Shown: positions 46,714 to 60,200, numbered from the stretch's first letter. The stretch: 64,000 nt of DNA from Antilocapra americana (GCA_007570785.1 ML664161.1:41269862-41333861); one strand, 5' to 3'. The notes: generated by a model from the sequence alone, not told the origin. A program made the numbers and translations.

Positions 46714-47845
46714 GATCAGGCATGTAAATCTGCACCAGTCAGGAAGAATGATACATGAACAACAAACAGCAATACCCTAAGACTGAACAAGCCCAGGCTT
46801 GCCTCCATGCAGTACCATTTGCTTTTGTGCAAATCCTCAGGCTATTCTGAAGATAGGGAATATAACTTGGTTTCTCCTTACTGCAGAAAAACACAAAAGC
46901 AAAACTAAACAAAACTAAGTGGCATAGGGATGATTCAAAGGCTTGCTACCATTGTGAATTTTTATTTAAGATATCAAATAATCAATCTTGAGACTCAACA
47001 AAGGGTCATCAGTTTCTATTGACTAAGGTCTTTTGAATTTGACTTTAATTTTAATTACCTTCACATTTCTGAGTCTGATAACAAAGCTCTTTCTGCCTTG
47101 TTCAGAATCGCCTCACCTCTGTATCTGCTGCACATAGGTGTTTGATGGATGCATGGTTGAAAAGACACATACATAAATAATATACTGGTAGACAAGCAGA
47201 TGGAAGATGAATAGAGAGAGGGATACATGAACAGATGATGAAATGATGGGAATGTACTATGTGTTCCCTTCACTGACAGATCTGCTTGGCTATTGTGTTA
47301 ATCAGTCTTCTTGAAGAACTTGAAATTTTAATTTAAAAAATTCAATTAGTGAAGGCAGAAAGTTAAATTTTCTTCATGTTCTCACAGCAGATGCTTTGAG
47401 AATCAAAGGCAGGTGGCTTAAGAATTACTAAAAAGAGCTATCATTTGTCTTTTTCTTTCCTTATATTCTTTACTTTTCATAATTTCTCATCCCCTTTTAT
47501 TTACTTCTTTCTAGCCTGTATCTTGCTTTTCTTTACATTTGTGTATTCTACTCCCCTATTTGCTAATCTTTATTTGCAGTCTCCCCATTTCTCTCAGTTT
47601 TTTACCTCCTAACATCCATCAGAAATGACTGAACATTTATTTTAGATTTGCTTTTTATCATGGAACTGCAGAATGTAAAACAGGGGGAAGTAGGCCTTTA
47701 GAGAAGAAATATGAGTACTTTGTAAATTTCCCATTTTTCCTCTCTCTTGAGATAGTAAGCATTTTCTACCTAACTTCTAATCAAAGAATGAGAAGAAGAT
47801 ACAGAGAAATGGGAAGTTCAAGTAGACTTATTTGATTTAAACTGG

Positions 47846-47955
47846 CTGGGAAAATCCCCTGGAGGAGGGAAAGGCTACCCTTCCTGGAGAATTCCATGGG
47901 CTACAGTCCATGGGATCTCAAAGAGTCAGAAACCACTGAGTGACTTTCACTTTCA
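47846..47955 (+). mobile_element. Bov-tA SINE, truncated, with internal deletions
   Basis: GGAAAATCCCCTGGAGGAGG, TGGAGAATTCCATGGG, CTACAGTCCATGGGATC and AGTCAGAAACCACTGAGTG. Two internal blocks of the consensus (around CACTCCAGTATTC and ACAGAGGAGCCTGG) are missing. Confidence 0.8.
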
Positions 47956-49934
47956 ATACATAGAAAAGGCAGGAAACCAATGTATTCCAGCAGAGTAATA
48001 GATGGGGTTCAGTAAGGCTTAATCAAGAAGGAAGAGCCAAAGAAGGATTCATGATAATATGTATATTATTTCTCCTGAAAGCAAGTCATGGCTTCAAGAA
48101 TTTAAAGCTAATAACTATTTCCATGTCACTTACTGGTACCAGACTCTATACTGTAAACTTAAACCTATGTATCTATAATGTGATTTCCAAGGTATGGAAA
48201 GGGTGGGGTGTTTGCATGCATCTCTCAGTATGTTAATTTATTCAGCATTGATATCTGTGGCCTGCCTGGTTCGTGAAGTACATCCAGCGAGCCCCCCAAC
48301 CTCAAATAAATATTCCAGGTAGGAAAGGATTTTGGGTACCATATTGTTTGTTGACCTTTCATTTCTTTTGCAGATATACACTTCCAGATTTTAACCAGAA
48401 CTAAAAAAAGAATATAAAAAGATAGGAATGTAACTGCCATGAGAAAATTGTATCATTTGAACTTGCAGCCAAGTGAACATAGGGACGACCCAGAAACATC
48501 ATAAATTATCTGGTGTCCAGGAGTCCAGATAATGTTTTAGGCTCTTATAACAATAAGAAACTCAGATTTCACTTGTTTTTAGTTTGTCCAACTTTATATA
48601 GTTCTTTCTGTCCTCTCCACCATGATTCACACTTGTGTATTTTCTGATAGATCAGAAGGTGGACTCTACTCCATCTCAGTTATTAATGAACTGTGTGAGC
48701 TCCTGCAGGTTCCACATCGTGCATTTAGTCTCTTCACTTGGGGGGGGGAAAGGATTCTTCTATACCACCTCTAATGAGCCTTATAGTTGTAAATATTGGG
48801 GACTCATTAAAAATGTTCTCTTATTTTATCCTCAGCACTTTCTGTGATCACAAGAACTACTCCTTTGAGTGGAATTTTGTATGTTCTTTACTTGTTCTTT
48901 TACAGTCAAGAAGAGGCTGTGCCACCTCTAACAATTTATCATATTGGAAACATTTCAGATTGCTGATATGTTTGTTACTATCAGTGTCAGATAGACCATC
49001 TCAAAGAGTGGCATTTTCAAAACCCAGACAGAGGTGTCCCCACCACTGTCTGTCTCCCAGACAGTCCCCACCTATCTTTCTGCCCATATCAGGAAGATAA
49101 GTAAATGGCTCATCTTCCCCATACAAATAATTTAGTAGCTTGTCTGTCTAGAAGGTAATGACATAGCATCTGCCATTCCTGCAATTTTGATAGTGTAATG
49201 TAATAGGATATAAGACACCCCCACACTGCAACCCAGACAGCCCTGTTGTTAAAAGTGGTAAAGTGCTCTGGTCTCCTACTCACAGAAGAATCATGGTCAG
49301 CACTAGTCAGCTTTGCTTGCTCTTTGAGTCTTTTAAGCTGCCTACCTCTAAGTAGTAAATATGTTGCTTTTTAAAATACGTATTTAATGGATAGTCTAAT
49401 TTGAATAAAAACTCTTGGTCCCTTAGTTCAATGGTTTGAGGCTGTTTTTATTAATATCTTCCACTGATTCATCTCTTTTCAACAAATTTCTGTTTTGTAC
49501 AATGTTAATGTATCTAAAGTTCTGAGATGCATTATTACATCAACCTCTAGATACTAGAGAATGAGAGAGTAAGAGAGAGAAAACTGGAATTGCCATATGT
49601 TTACAAGTATGACAGACAAGAATAAAATGTCTACAGAAAGTATGATCTATATTTCTCCTGTAAATTCTGAGCATGGCTTTTGCTAGTTAATCCAACAAAC
49701 ATGTTTGTCTCCTTCCTTCGAATCATGTGATCTGAGGTCAGCTGATAAGAAGAAAAAAAGTGTAGTTTATTCAACTAAATTACAGTACTTCTTTTGTGAC
49801 CTATAGGGATAATGAGTGGTCCTCTTCTTCTTCCTCCTCTTCCTTGTCCTTTTCCTCTTCCTCCTACTCATCACCATTATCGTTGTAATAATAATGACAG
49901 AATATTTTCCTTTGTACAATTTGTATTCAACCTA
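47956..49934. other. Intron, mostly unannotated
   Basis: A CT-rich stretch lies at about 49820-49868, followed by AT-rich sequence. No gene or interspersed repeat recognised. Confidence 0.5.
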
Positions 49935-50040
49935 TTATCTCTCCATCCATTAGTTTCTCACATGTTTTCTGTGCATACACTTTGTATGAGGCACAGTGTA
50001 AGGAGTCTGGAGCTGCTGTGAAGAAGTTTACATTGACTGT
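49935..50040 (-). mobile_element. MIR/L2-type end fragment (minus)
   Basis: TTGTATGAGGCACAGTGTAAG and GTGAAGAAGTTTACATTGAC match a reversed old-repeat end. Confidence 0.4.
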
Positions 50041-51454
50041 CTATTCAAGCCAGTTGGGTCCATTAATAATTCACTTATTTTTACATTATTGGAAATTGCA
50101 ACAGCATAGGCAGAAGTTAATATTGTCTGACACAAAAGAAATTAAGGGAATTTCAGCTTTCACCATTTGATTATAAGAACAAAACCCTTAAATTTGATTT
50201 TGTGTGCTCTGAATCTAAAACTTTCTATCAGTATAATTATGGATAGATTATCCATACCCATTCTTGCTATTAAAAATCCACAAGAACATTTCAAGTGGTA
50301 AGCTTTTACCATCTATTTCTTTATTTTTCCCACTGTGAATTAAAACTTTTGAAGAAAAATACTTTCATATTAAACCTCTTATTTTTAACAGGTAAATGTT
50401 TCTAAGCCAAACTTACATTTTGAAATTTTTCATGTGTTTAATCAGTCATGCGTGAGAGACGTTCACAGCATCAATCTTGAAAAAATATGTAAAATAGTAA
50501 ACCCATGTGTATTCTAGACAGATTGTGTTGAGAGCACATAGAATCATTTCAATCAGAGTTTTAGATAAAATTTATTAATGTGAGCTTGTTTAATGCATGC
50601 TTTCCAAGCTGTGGATTGATTATATTTGGACCAAGGGATTTTTTAAATAGTTTTTGAAAATACACAGACTTTTTCAGATTAATCTTGCATCAGTGGTTGA
50701 TACATAAGGGTTCAATAAACATGAATTGTAAAAACAAACTCTAGGGTGCATATCTAGTTGTCTAAATGCATTTGTAGTGATTTTTATGGAAGTGAAAATC
50801 CACTAGTCTTTGTTTGCAAGTCTTTATCAGTCCCCCACCCATTGTCGAACTGTCCTATGGCTACCCTGACTCTTTTCAAGTTTAGACTTTTTTTTTTTTT
50901 CCACTATCAACTTTCCATGTTAACTCACCTGGCTGCTCCTGTTTCTACCATTCAAGCAAATGCAGTTCTCAATCACTGACAGCAGTGATTGAGATGAAAA
51001 TGATATCTATACTCATGGAGATTTCATTCTGTTACATGTTTTATTCTCTAAACTCTACATGGCTATCCCTTAGATGAAATATCTTTCATCTCCCAATTGA
51101 GCACCAATATCTCTTGGAGACTGGTTATTCTTGTTGTTATAATTTCATAATCATTCACATATGCACATACTTAATACTTATAGAGAGGTATGTTTCTGGA
51201 GGCATTCGAACTTTGAAATGAAAAATTTACTCATTGGTTATGGTATAAAATTATTATTTTGGTCTATTTTTGTCATTATAAAGGAAACTCAGAGGCAGAC
51301 CATGAAGTGCTGAATTTTATTCATTTATCATTATTAATTCTAGAAGTATTTATTAAATTTTCACTGTATTAGAGATGTAGGAAGTGTGTCAAGGAGTTTT
51401 CTTTAAAGCAGTTACACTTTGTAGTAACCTATATGGGAAAAGACTCTAAAAAAG
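50041..51454. other. Intron with a perfect hairpin
   Basis: Holds the inverted repeat at 50967-50994, plus a T12 run near 50889. No gene or interspersed repeat recognised. Confidence 0.5.
50967..50994. repeat. Perfect 12-bp inverted repeat
   Basis: TCTCAATCACTG (50967-50978), loop ACAG, CAGTGATTGAGA (50983-50994): all 12 pairs match. Confidence 0.95.
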
Positions 51455-51570
51455 AGTAGATATATGGATATATATATAGTTGATTCACTTTTCTGTGCAG
51501 CAGAAAGTAACACAACGTTGTAAATCAGCTATACTCCAATAAAAATTAATTCAAAATAAGAAAGATTAAA
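51455..51570 (+). mobile_element. Artiodactyl L1-type 3' end fragment
   Basis: TTGATTCACTTTTCTGTGCAG, AGTAACACAACGTTGTAAAT and CTATACTCCAATAAAAATTA form a block common at LINE 3' ends in cetartiodactyls. I assign it to L1 from memory. Confidence 0.55.
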
Positions 51571-51689
51571 AAAAGGAACCACAGTCTTCTCTTGGAATAA
51601 TGACTATATGCACAATATAAAATAATAAAATAATAACTCTGATCTAGAAGAAATGTTATATATATTAAAAAAATAGACAAAAAGACAAA

Positions 51690-51830
51690 GACCTGAGTTA
51701 TATGCCTTCTTGTGCACATTTGGAGACCCTTATATAATTAACCTATGTGGGCCTTATTAGTATCCTTATCTATAAAATAAAGGGCTTGAGCTCTATGGCC
51801 TACAATACCTCTTTTATTTAGAGTTTGGCA
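51690..51830 (+). mobile_element. MIR SINE fragment
   Basis: TATCCTTATCTATAAAATAAAG preceded by ACACATTTGGAGACC-like sequence follows the MIR core. Confidence 0.5.
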
Positions 51831-53374
51831 GGTAACAAAATCCAACCCCATCCAGTTTAAGGAAGAATAATTGTCTCCAGGGATATGAGTGAGAATGGCT
51901 GCAGGATGCAGAAGGATCTAATTTTCTAACTTGTGTATAATGTCTCTTATTTCCTTTTTCTCTACCTCTTGTCTTCACCTTTTCTCATTTTTGGCTTTTT
52001 TCTTCTGGGTTGCTCATTGACATTTTCTCTATATCAGAGGACCATAGAATTGCTGGCAGTGCTGGGCTTACACCCATACTTATAGAATTATGACCATAAA
52101 GGAGAAACAACTTTCCATGCCAACAACATCCTGGAAATCTCTGGGAAGAAGGGTACTGTTAGTCTCTGTTTGTGGCCCAGGAAACTGTCTGCAAGCTTCT
52201 TGTCCCATAGCTATTAATAACTGTCTTTCATAACCCCAGTTTGGGCAATAATTTATTTAATCACCCTATCTTGGAGCAGACTGATAAACTTAAGGTGTAT
52301 GCCCTCTCTGGAGAAATCACTGTGATTAGAAGAATGAGATGCAGTGATTAGCCATATCTGAATCCTATGCTAACAACTGAGGCCAGAGACTGGGAGTAAT
52401 GTGTTTGGCATCTTCCACATAGGTGGATGAGAAAGAAACAGTCCTTTAAGGCAAAAAGCGGATGCAAAGCATAAAGATGTACTTAATACTCAAGTGACAC
52501 ACCCATTATGTCTACTAAGTCAGGATATACAAGGATATATACAGGATATATATAAGCAAGGTATATACAAGGAATGCTGAATAGAGGCACAATAAGCATA
52601 GTTACATGAGGTTTTATAGCATCTAGTGTATCATATAATCGATTTATTTTTTAAAACTGAAGATAATCATAGTACATATTATAAATAAATCAACTCCATC
52701 TGTTATATATATACATATATATACACACACATATATCCTTAATTTGATTTGATGCTGTAAATAATAATCTAATTATTTAAAAGCTTATTTAGATCATGGT
52801 TATATTTATATTTCTATTAATGTAAGCAATTAAAATGACATTTTTGCCTAAACAAGTATCTTAGGCATTTTTGTTTGTATTTAAATTTTTTCTCCTTCTA
52901 GTCATTGATAAATTACTCTTAATTTAGAGTGGTATAAGTAGTGTATACACATTTTGCATTTCCTAGCCAAGCCTGTCCTCTGTCAGCTGTTCCATGGGAT
53001 AACAGTTTTAAGAAAGAGTCAAGATCTTTCTTAAATGAAAATGATTATTCATCATGATAGAAATGCAGACAATACCTTAATGAGTCGGTGTGTTAATGTC
53101 TACCTATTATTTAGAGATATTAGCCTAAATTTGATTTTTTAGATCTGACATGCACAATCACAAATAAAATATATAATTCTTACTTTAAAATAACATAATA
53201 TCAGCTGTTTTTATAATATATTTAGGTTATGAGTCACTGAATGTTTTCCACAATGACAGAGTGAAGTGTATTATTGAAAAATGACAGTGGTTGAATTTGC
53301 TATTTTGGTTTTCTATATTGGGCAATGGAAGCATGAAATAAGATTTTTCATGGAGTGGCAAGTAGTTTAATTCT
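51831..53374. other. Intron, AT-rich, microsatellite only
   Basis: An (AT)n/(AC)n stretch lies at about 52703-52735, and short GGATATA repeats at 52522-52570. No gene recognised. Confidence 0.5.
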
Positions 53375-53486
53375 TTTCATAAAAATATTAACTACCTACT
53401 ACATGTCAAGTGTGGTTCTAGGCAGTGAGGACACAGAAATAATATCAAACCTGTGATCTCAGGATCACAGTCTACAGAATGAACAG

Positions 53487-53487
<1 letters not shown>

Positions 53488-53526
<39 letters not shown>
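53488..53526. repeat. (TG)19-20 microsatellite
   Basis: 39 uninterrupted bases of TG followed by TATGTATG; likely polymorphic. Confidence 0.95.
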
Positions 53527-53534
<8 letters not shown>

Positions 53535-53535
53535 G

Positions 53536-53734
53536 CAGTGCTTAGTCGCTCTGACATTTTGCGACCCCCATTGACTGTAGCCGCCAAGCTCCTCTGTCCA
53601 TGATGATTCTCCAGGCAAAAATACTGGAGTGAGTTGCCATTCCCTTCTCCAGGGGATCTTCTCAACCCAGGGATCAAACCTAGGTCTCCCACATTGCAGG
53701 AAGATTCTTTACCGTCTGAGCCACCAGGGAAGCC
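53536..53734 (-). mobile_element. Bov-tA SINE, near full length (minus)
   Basis: 3' end GCAGTGCTTAGTCGCTCTGA directly after the TG repeat, B box in reverse (GGGATCAAACC), head GAGCCACCAGGGAAGCCC. TATGTATG occurs on both sides, but low complexity prevents a firm TSD call. Confidence 0.9.
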
Positions 53735-54075
53735 CATATATATGTATGCATATATGATGTATGGGATAACATATATAACCTTTATGTGGTCTCTTGTCCT
53801 TGAGTAGTGAATTAAGTATTTGTATGAGCTGCTTTGTTCTGAGCTATTCAGAGGAAGAAAAACCTAATTCTGTACAAAAGAAGAATCAAGAGAACCTGGT
53901 TAGGTAGGATTTGCAAGAGAAGATTAGATGTGAGTCTTAAAGGATTAGAAGGGTGACCAAGTCAGCAAGGGAGGGGTTAGGGTGATATAAAGATGTAGAG
54001 TACAATGCAACCAGTATACCTAACGAGTGTTTCTTGGATTTTGTGTGGAAGCTTTTGAGATATTTAGCATGTGGT

Positions 54076-54324
54076 AAAGTACAGAGGAGGGCTTCTCAAG
54101 TGGTGCTAGTAGTAAAGAACCCACTTTCCAATGCAGGAGACATAAGAAATGTGTGTTTGACCTCAGGTTGGGAAGATCCCTTGGAGGAGGGCATGGCAAT
54201 CACTCCAGTACACTTGCCTGGAGAATCCCATGGACAGAGGAGTCTGGTAGGCTACAGTCCATGGGGTCGCAAAGAGTTGGACAAGACTGAAGCAACTTAG
54301 CATGCACACACAAAGTACAGAGGA
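54076..54324 (+). mobile_element. Bov-tA SINE, near full length, with perfect 13-bp TSD
   Basis: Body 54089-54311 from GGGCTTCTCAAGTGGTGCTA to GGACAAGACTGAAGCAACTT, with a short (CA)n tail. AAAGTACAGAGGA flanks it at 54076-54088 and 54312-54324. Confidence 0.95.
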
Positions 54325-55439
54325 ATGTTAAGTGACCAATAATTTATTTTAAGTCCTTACCTTGCTCATGTCTGAAATGTCCTGGAGACCAGGGTTGGCC
54401 AAGAAAAATATAAAGTTAGAGCAGAACTATGGCACTGTCATTGGTGAGCCTTCTCTTGGAGGATCTATATTTATAGAATTCTTTTCTAAAGATGAGAGTG
54501 AGAACGTGGGACATTATTTACTTGGGGGTTCATCCCATGATACACAGGTGACTATAGTAATAAGATCAACCATTGCAGAGATCTAAAGGAAAGCAAATAA
54601 ATTACTAAAGAAGGAGTCCAAAGTGTAACATGAAAAATGTACACCCAGAAAAAAGTGGTATCTAAAAGTAACAAGGTCACAAGTTGCTAAAAGTGGTACT
54701 GATGCTGACAAGCCAGGTGTGAAAGAGCATCCAGCTTTTGAGATACTTAAAGATAATGCCAAAGGTTGACACATCCCCAGTGGTGAACTAAGGCTATTGG
54801 AAGAAAGGAAAGTCTTTCATCAGAAGATTACATGCCAGTGATGCAAAGTAAGAACAAAATAAATTAACCAGCTAGTTTCTTCTGGAATATATGAGGAAAG
54901 CAAAGAAATTGAAGAGCTCTTTTGAAATTTGTGGAAAGTATTAGCCCAGCATTAGTCTTTAGTCTGCAGATTTTCCTGAATAATTCAGAAGGAATGAAAC
55001 ATAGAAAAAATGATTTGAGCCAAATTCTGCTGTAATAGTTTAATTTTGCATCTCTTCTTTGCTTTCCTATTTCTTTTCCTCTCTTCTGGCCAGCAAGGAA
55101 CACATATACCCAGCACTCTAAATACACAGTCTCTTGCCATATCTTGCCAATTCTTTCTACATAAATGAGTCCAAGATGGAGTTTGGACATGAGCCGTAAT
55201 GAGATGTCAGAGTTGGTATTTCACATTGACTTGGGGCTACTGATCAGTAGGTTTTATTCGGTGAGTTACAAACTTGTGAATCAGAAGGCATTCTTTCTCT
55301 CCATGACTCCATAGCATATGTGACTTCAACTCTCAGAGTCAGAAAGGAAGACCCAGGCACCATATTTCTTATAACTAGCTGGGTTTTTTTTTTTTTTTCC
55401 CTCCATGCTCACAAAGCCTCAGTTCTGTCACCAGTCCTC
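54325..55439. other. Intron, no named feature
   Basis: No repeat or gene recognised; a T15 run at 55384-55398. Confidence 0.5.
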
Positions 55440-56205
55440 ATCTGAGATTTTGCCAGATTGCCCATTTCTAAGTTCTCCTCCTCCCCATCTGATCCTAAAC
55501 ACTTTGCCTCATTATTTTTCCTCTTCATGATGTTTTCTGCAGTGTTGCACCAATTGCACTTTTTAAAAATCTCTCAAATCTGCCACCCTTGTTTTCCTCC
55601 ACTGTCTTCTGTACCCAAACTCAGATCTATGTTATTTTTGGCTTGTATCCTTGAAAGAGCCTTCAGCTGGCTTCAGTGCTCGGTATTGTCTTGCTAATCT
55701 ATTCTACATACTGTAGGCAGAGCTTTCTAAATGTAGATTCTACTTTAATTATATCATTGTTTTTCTTATAACACTTCAATTGTTCTCTATTATTCTTAGA
55801 ATAAAATTAGAAAGGCAAACACATTCTTTGTAATCTTGTTCCTACTTATCCACTTCCCCAGTCTCATTTTAAATTATCTTTGGCCTTCCTCCTTTCCCCT
55901 TTGCCTTCCTCTTGCTTTCTAATATATTTGAATTTCAACTACACTGACCTTTTTCTGTATCTTCCAATATGCCATTTTCTCTTTTACAGTTCTTTTTCTA
56001 ACCCTTACTCTGTCTAATTCCAACTCTTCAGTCTCTGTCTCAGCTTTCTCCCTTGGAGAAGTCTTCCCTGACCAATGAAATGTACTTTCTTTGAGTAATG
56101 CCTTTTTCTGAGATTTTTTTCAGAGCCATTTTATTTTCAAAGCAAATTTATTTTATATTGTGCTCATTTATTAAGAGCTTACTCTATTAGCAAGACTCTA
56201 TTTCC
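55440..56205 (+). mobile_element. L2 LINE fragment (plus)
   Basis: AGAGCTTTCTAAATGTAGATTC, TCTTAGAATAAAATTAGAAAG and GAAGTCTTCCCTGACCAATG follow the L2 3' region in order. Diverged. Confidence 0.6.
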
Positions 56206-56212
56206 TACCTGT

Positions 56213-57240
56213 TTATTCATTCATTCATGTCTTCATCAAAATAATTTTTGAGCATCCACTTCTTGCCTGGAATTATTCTAGCACTGGGCATTAGAGCAGT
56301 GAACAAGACACACAGAAATACCTATTCACAACAAGTTATTTTCTAGTGAAGGGAGACAGATAATACTAGAAATAAATAAGTAAACATTTTCCTGTGTTAG
56401 ATAGTCATAAGTACTGGGAGAACCACAGTTAAGTTGAAAGAAGTATCCAAAGATATACTTATTGCTAAAGGGTGCAGTTTAAAGACAGAAAACACTCCAG
56501 GCTGAAGGAACAGCAAATGAAAAGCCCCTGAGGCATGAGCTTGCCTGGAGTATTCCAGAAATAGCAAGGAGGCCAGTGTGCTGGAGTGGAGGGAGTGGTA
56601 TAAAGAGAAGGAGATAAGATCAAAGAGATAATGGAGTGCCAGCAAACTCTACAAGGCTTTATGGGTAACTGTTAGGACTTTTGCCCTCACTCTGTTAAGA
56701 TTTGATGCAAATTCTAAAATGTGAGGCCATTAGAAGGATTTGGGGAGATGAATGATGTGATCTGACTTCTGTTTCCAAAGGACCTCCTGGCTTCTGTGTT
56801 GATACTGGATTGCAGCATGCAAGAGGTAAACAAGGAGATCAATTCACATATTATAGTAGTAGTATAATAAGAGAGAGATGTTGATGACTTGGCAAAAGTG
56901 ATAGTGATGCAAGTACAAGAAGTGATTATATTTAGGATTTGTTCTGATGATCTAAAAGTGATACGATTTCATAATGGATGAGATATGGAGTATGGAAGAA
57001 GGATGAATCCAAGATATTTTTGCATGAAAACTGAGAGGATGGAGCATCTAAAAATTGAGATAAAACAATTGTGTGGGTAGATTTTAAAGGGAAAAGATGG
57101 AGAGTTCTCTTTCAGATATCCTAAGTTTGATTACCTATTAGACTTCCAGGTGGAGATGTTGAGTAGATGGATGTATAAAGAAGTCTGAAGTCCAGTGGCT
57201 GATGTCCAGAACAGATGTGATGATAGATAACACAGGAAAT
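56213..57240 (-). mobile_element. L2 LINE fragment (minus), about 1 kb
   Basis: TTCATTCATTCATGTCTTC, CTGAAGGAACAGCAAATG, CCCCTGAGGCATGAGCTTGC, GGAGGCCAGTGTGCTGGAG, ATGATGTGATCTGACTTCTG and CTTCCAGGTGGAGATGTTGAG follow reversed L2 in order. It is the longest and clearest L2 copy in the window. Confidence 0.8.
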
Positions 57241-60200
57241 AGAAAGTAGCTCTAAAATGCCATCTTTGCTCTCTAGAAATGTATCATCTACTGGTTGAAA
57301 CTTGATAGATACATAAAAGTAATTAACAAAAAATGCAAAGCAATAGATGTGGCTTATTTATTAAGAGTATGATAGCAAAACAAGTGATGGTGAAAGTAGG
57401 TACACTAATTCCTCAGAGAGAAGGGAGATATATGTAGAGGGAAATGTCCAGAGGGAAGACAGGATTTGAAGCAGCTTTGCAGCATTTGTTGAATTTTAGT
57501 GGTTACGGAGGACAGAGGTATTCCAGGCTCAGAAGTTAGAAGTAGGAGCAACACGAAACTTTTGAAACATAGTGAGATTTTCCCATGTGTCTAGGTTGTG
57601 TGTATGGAAATCCCAAACTAGGTCACAAAATACAGAATTGCTGAAGAAGTGATGTGGACTTGACCTGGTGAAAAATATCTTTGGAGATTTTCTGAATTAG
57701 TGAACAATATATGCAATGGGTTGTTTTCAGTAAATGAATCAGGTAGCCACATTGAATTTATTTACCTCTGCAAATCCAGCTTTAGTACTTCCCCTCAAAT
57801 CCATCAGAGTCCTAAATCCTTTAGGATAAAAAAAAAGTAAAAAGATATATCTAATTCCATACCTTTGAAATGTTTCCATTGTTTTAAAATATAAATAGAC
57901 CTAGCAAAGGTATGTAAGTTCAGTTTATGTGAAATTATCATGTTCTCAAGTCTATTACTTAGGACCATGGGGAAGCAGTCATATTCATGTTATGATTTTG
58001 AATAGTCTGGTGCAATATGCATCTTTTTGCTCTAGGCAGGCTGTCTTTCCACCCTGTAAGAAAATTTTCCATTGGCCAGCAAAAACCATCTTGTAGAAGG
58101 AAAGGTAACAACAGGAACTAAGGAGGTAGAAATACTTTGAAACCCAGAACATATCTGCCTTCCATGAAGTGGCTGTACTTACGCAGTTCCTAGTCACACC
58201 TTAGTTTTCCATGCAGACTATATAATCTGAGTCTTTCTCTGGAGATAGTACTGGGTGCAGGCCCCTTCAAAGAAGAGATTTGTACTTGCTCTCAGCTCCC
58301 AGAGCTCTGTTCTGTCTAGTCATTAAGATCTCCACAGTGGCTTATGGGCTTTGTGTAACTTCTATCTGCACCCAGACAGCTGGACTTCATTTCATTTTAT
58401 TTGCATTTAATAATAAGTCGCTTTTCCTTAGCTGTTAAATTGTGAATTATCAAACACTATCAAGTCCTTCCTCCTGTATTCCGACTCCACTTGCTTGAAA
58501 CAGACCTCTTGGTAACATGCTGGTTCCAGGGAAAAGCTGGGCTTTGTGCCATGTATTTCAGGGTGGGAACTACTCTGATATATTTCTTTTGGGGCTAAAA
58601 AATGACATTTCTGATCTAACGCAAACACTGGGAAGAGCAGAGTGAGCTTTGTGGCGGATTCATCTTTAATTATTAAAACAGGAAAGATCATTCATGCCTC
58701 TTTGAAGTTCTTATTTTATTTTCAGGAAAGGAAATGAATCTACAAGTCACTACATGTGAAACAGGGTAGAAGTGAGGGTGAAAAGAAAAAAAAAAGAAAG
58801 CGAAATGACAGAAGGAATAGAAAATAGAGAGAAATAGTGATTATAAAGAGGAAAGGAGCTATAGAAATGAGGACAGAGAACAGAGGGCCTGGTAAGAAGC
58901 TGGTACCTAGAACACAGTAACATTTGAAAATAAGTGCATTTGAGATATCTTTGCTAAGTCATTGTCAGTTGATAAAAATGCAACTGTGTGTTGGCAGCCA
59001 CTGGGCTTAGAAGAGCTAATGATGAAGGAAAGGATGAATAATGAAGGGAAAAGAGTTTACATATTAAATCTTGCTGAGGGATTATGTCTCCTTGCTATGG
59101 ATTTGGAGGGAAAACACAAACTAGTTCAGAACACTGAGGATGTTGAAATGGGGTGAGGAGCAGCAAGAAGGACAGAGTCTTGACCAGAATAAAAAGTCAC
59201 TCAATATCAAGCATCAGAGATCTCACTGTGTATGTTTGTTTTCTGTCTAAAATTGACCAGCCCTGGTAATTAGAAAGTGATCATAATGACGGGACTGGTC
59301 TGAGTCATGCTTTGATAAATCAGAATTACAACAGGCAGGCTTTGGTGTAGGGGTGGTAGCAGGGCAGAAGGCAAGGTGTCAGATTTCAGGGGAGAACATT
59401 ACTAAAGCTCTAGGTGTATTGACAAAATTGGTGTTGGGTCAGGCCAGGAATAGCAGAGGAAACACAGGATTTAGTTGCATTAATGGACTCTATGATTGTT
59501 ATTCTCCATGTTACTATTATAATCATGGATACTATTGTGTACATATATCAGTGTTGGTACAAATTATCATTTAGTTGCCTCTCATTCTTGAGGAATTGGA
59601 GTCTTTTTCTGACTTACAATGAAATAACCATAAGGAAAAGAGTGGGTTGGGACTAGGGAGATGTTGTTGATAAACACAGATCCTAGATGTTTGCCCCTGT
59701 AATAAGCTTCCCTCTTATATGACTGTCCGCTAACCTCATATATGTGGGATTAAAATAACCTGTTCCGAATAAAGAGAGGAGTGTAGAAAGGAAACGGAAA
59801 CATTTACATAAAGATACATAGAGCCCTCATCACCTGGAGTCAGAGGACCAGATTCACCAGTCCTCTGGCCATAATAGCATCATTTTCAACCCAGGACACA
59901 TTCATGAAGCAGCGCTCCAGTGCAAATGAAACAAATAAAGCCTCACTTCCTTGCTGTTCTAGGTGAATATATAAGTGTATAGTCTCATCTATTCTTAATG
60001 CCACCAAGCTGGCAACACACCTTAAGCTAATTAGAAACAGATTTCCCATTCCACCATGGCTTTATGGTTTATCAGTGAGACAGCTTCTCTCCAGATTCAC
60101 TTTAATAGCTCACAGTTAAAAATTAAAAGGGTATCTTAGGGTAGGCTCCCCTAAAATAGACCCTGAAATGAGAAATTGTGTCAAAGTGACTTACCAGGAA

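Larger units (their letters stand above)
53375..54020 (-). mobile_element. L2-like old repeat (minus), interrupted
   Basis: ACTACCTACTACATGTCAAG and GTTCTAGGCAGTGAGGACAC (53388-53433) are the reversed L2 end. Purine-rich L2-like sequence (GAGTCTTAAAGGATTAGAAG) continues at about 53900-54020 beyond a GT repeat and a Bov-tA. Confidence 0.5.

Noticed and set aside
53465..53737. 90-codon minus frame ending in (Thr-His)n
   Set aside because: It is a translation of a Bov-tA SINE running into the TG microsatellite.
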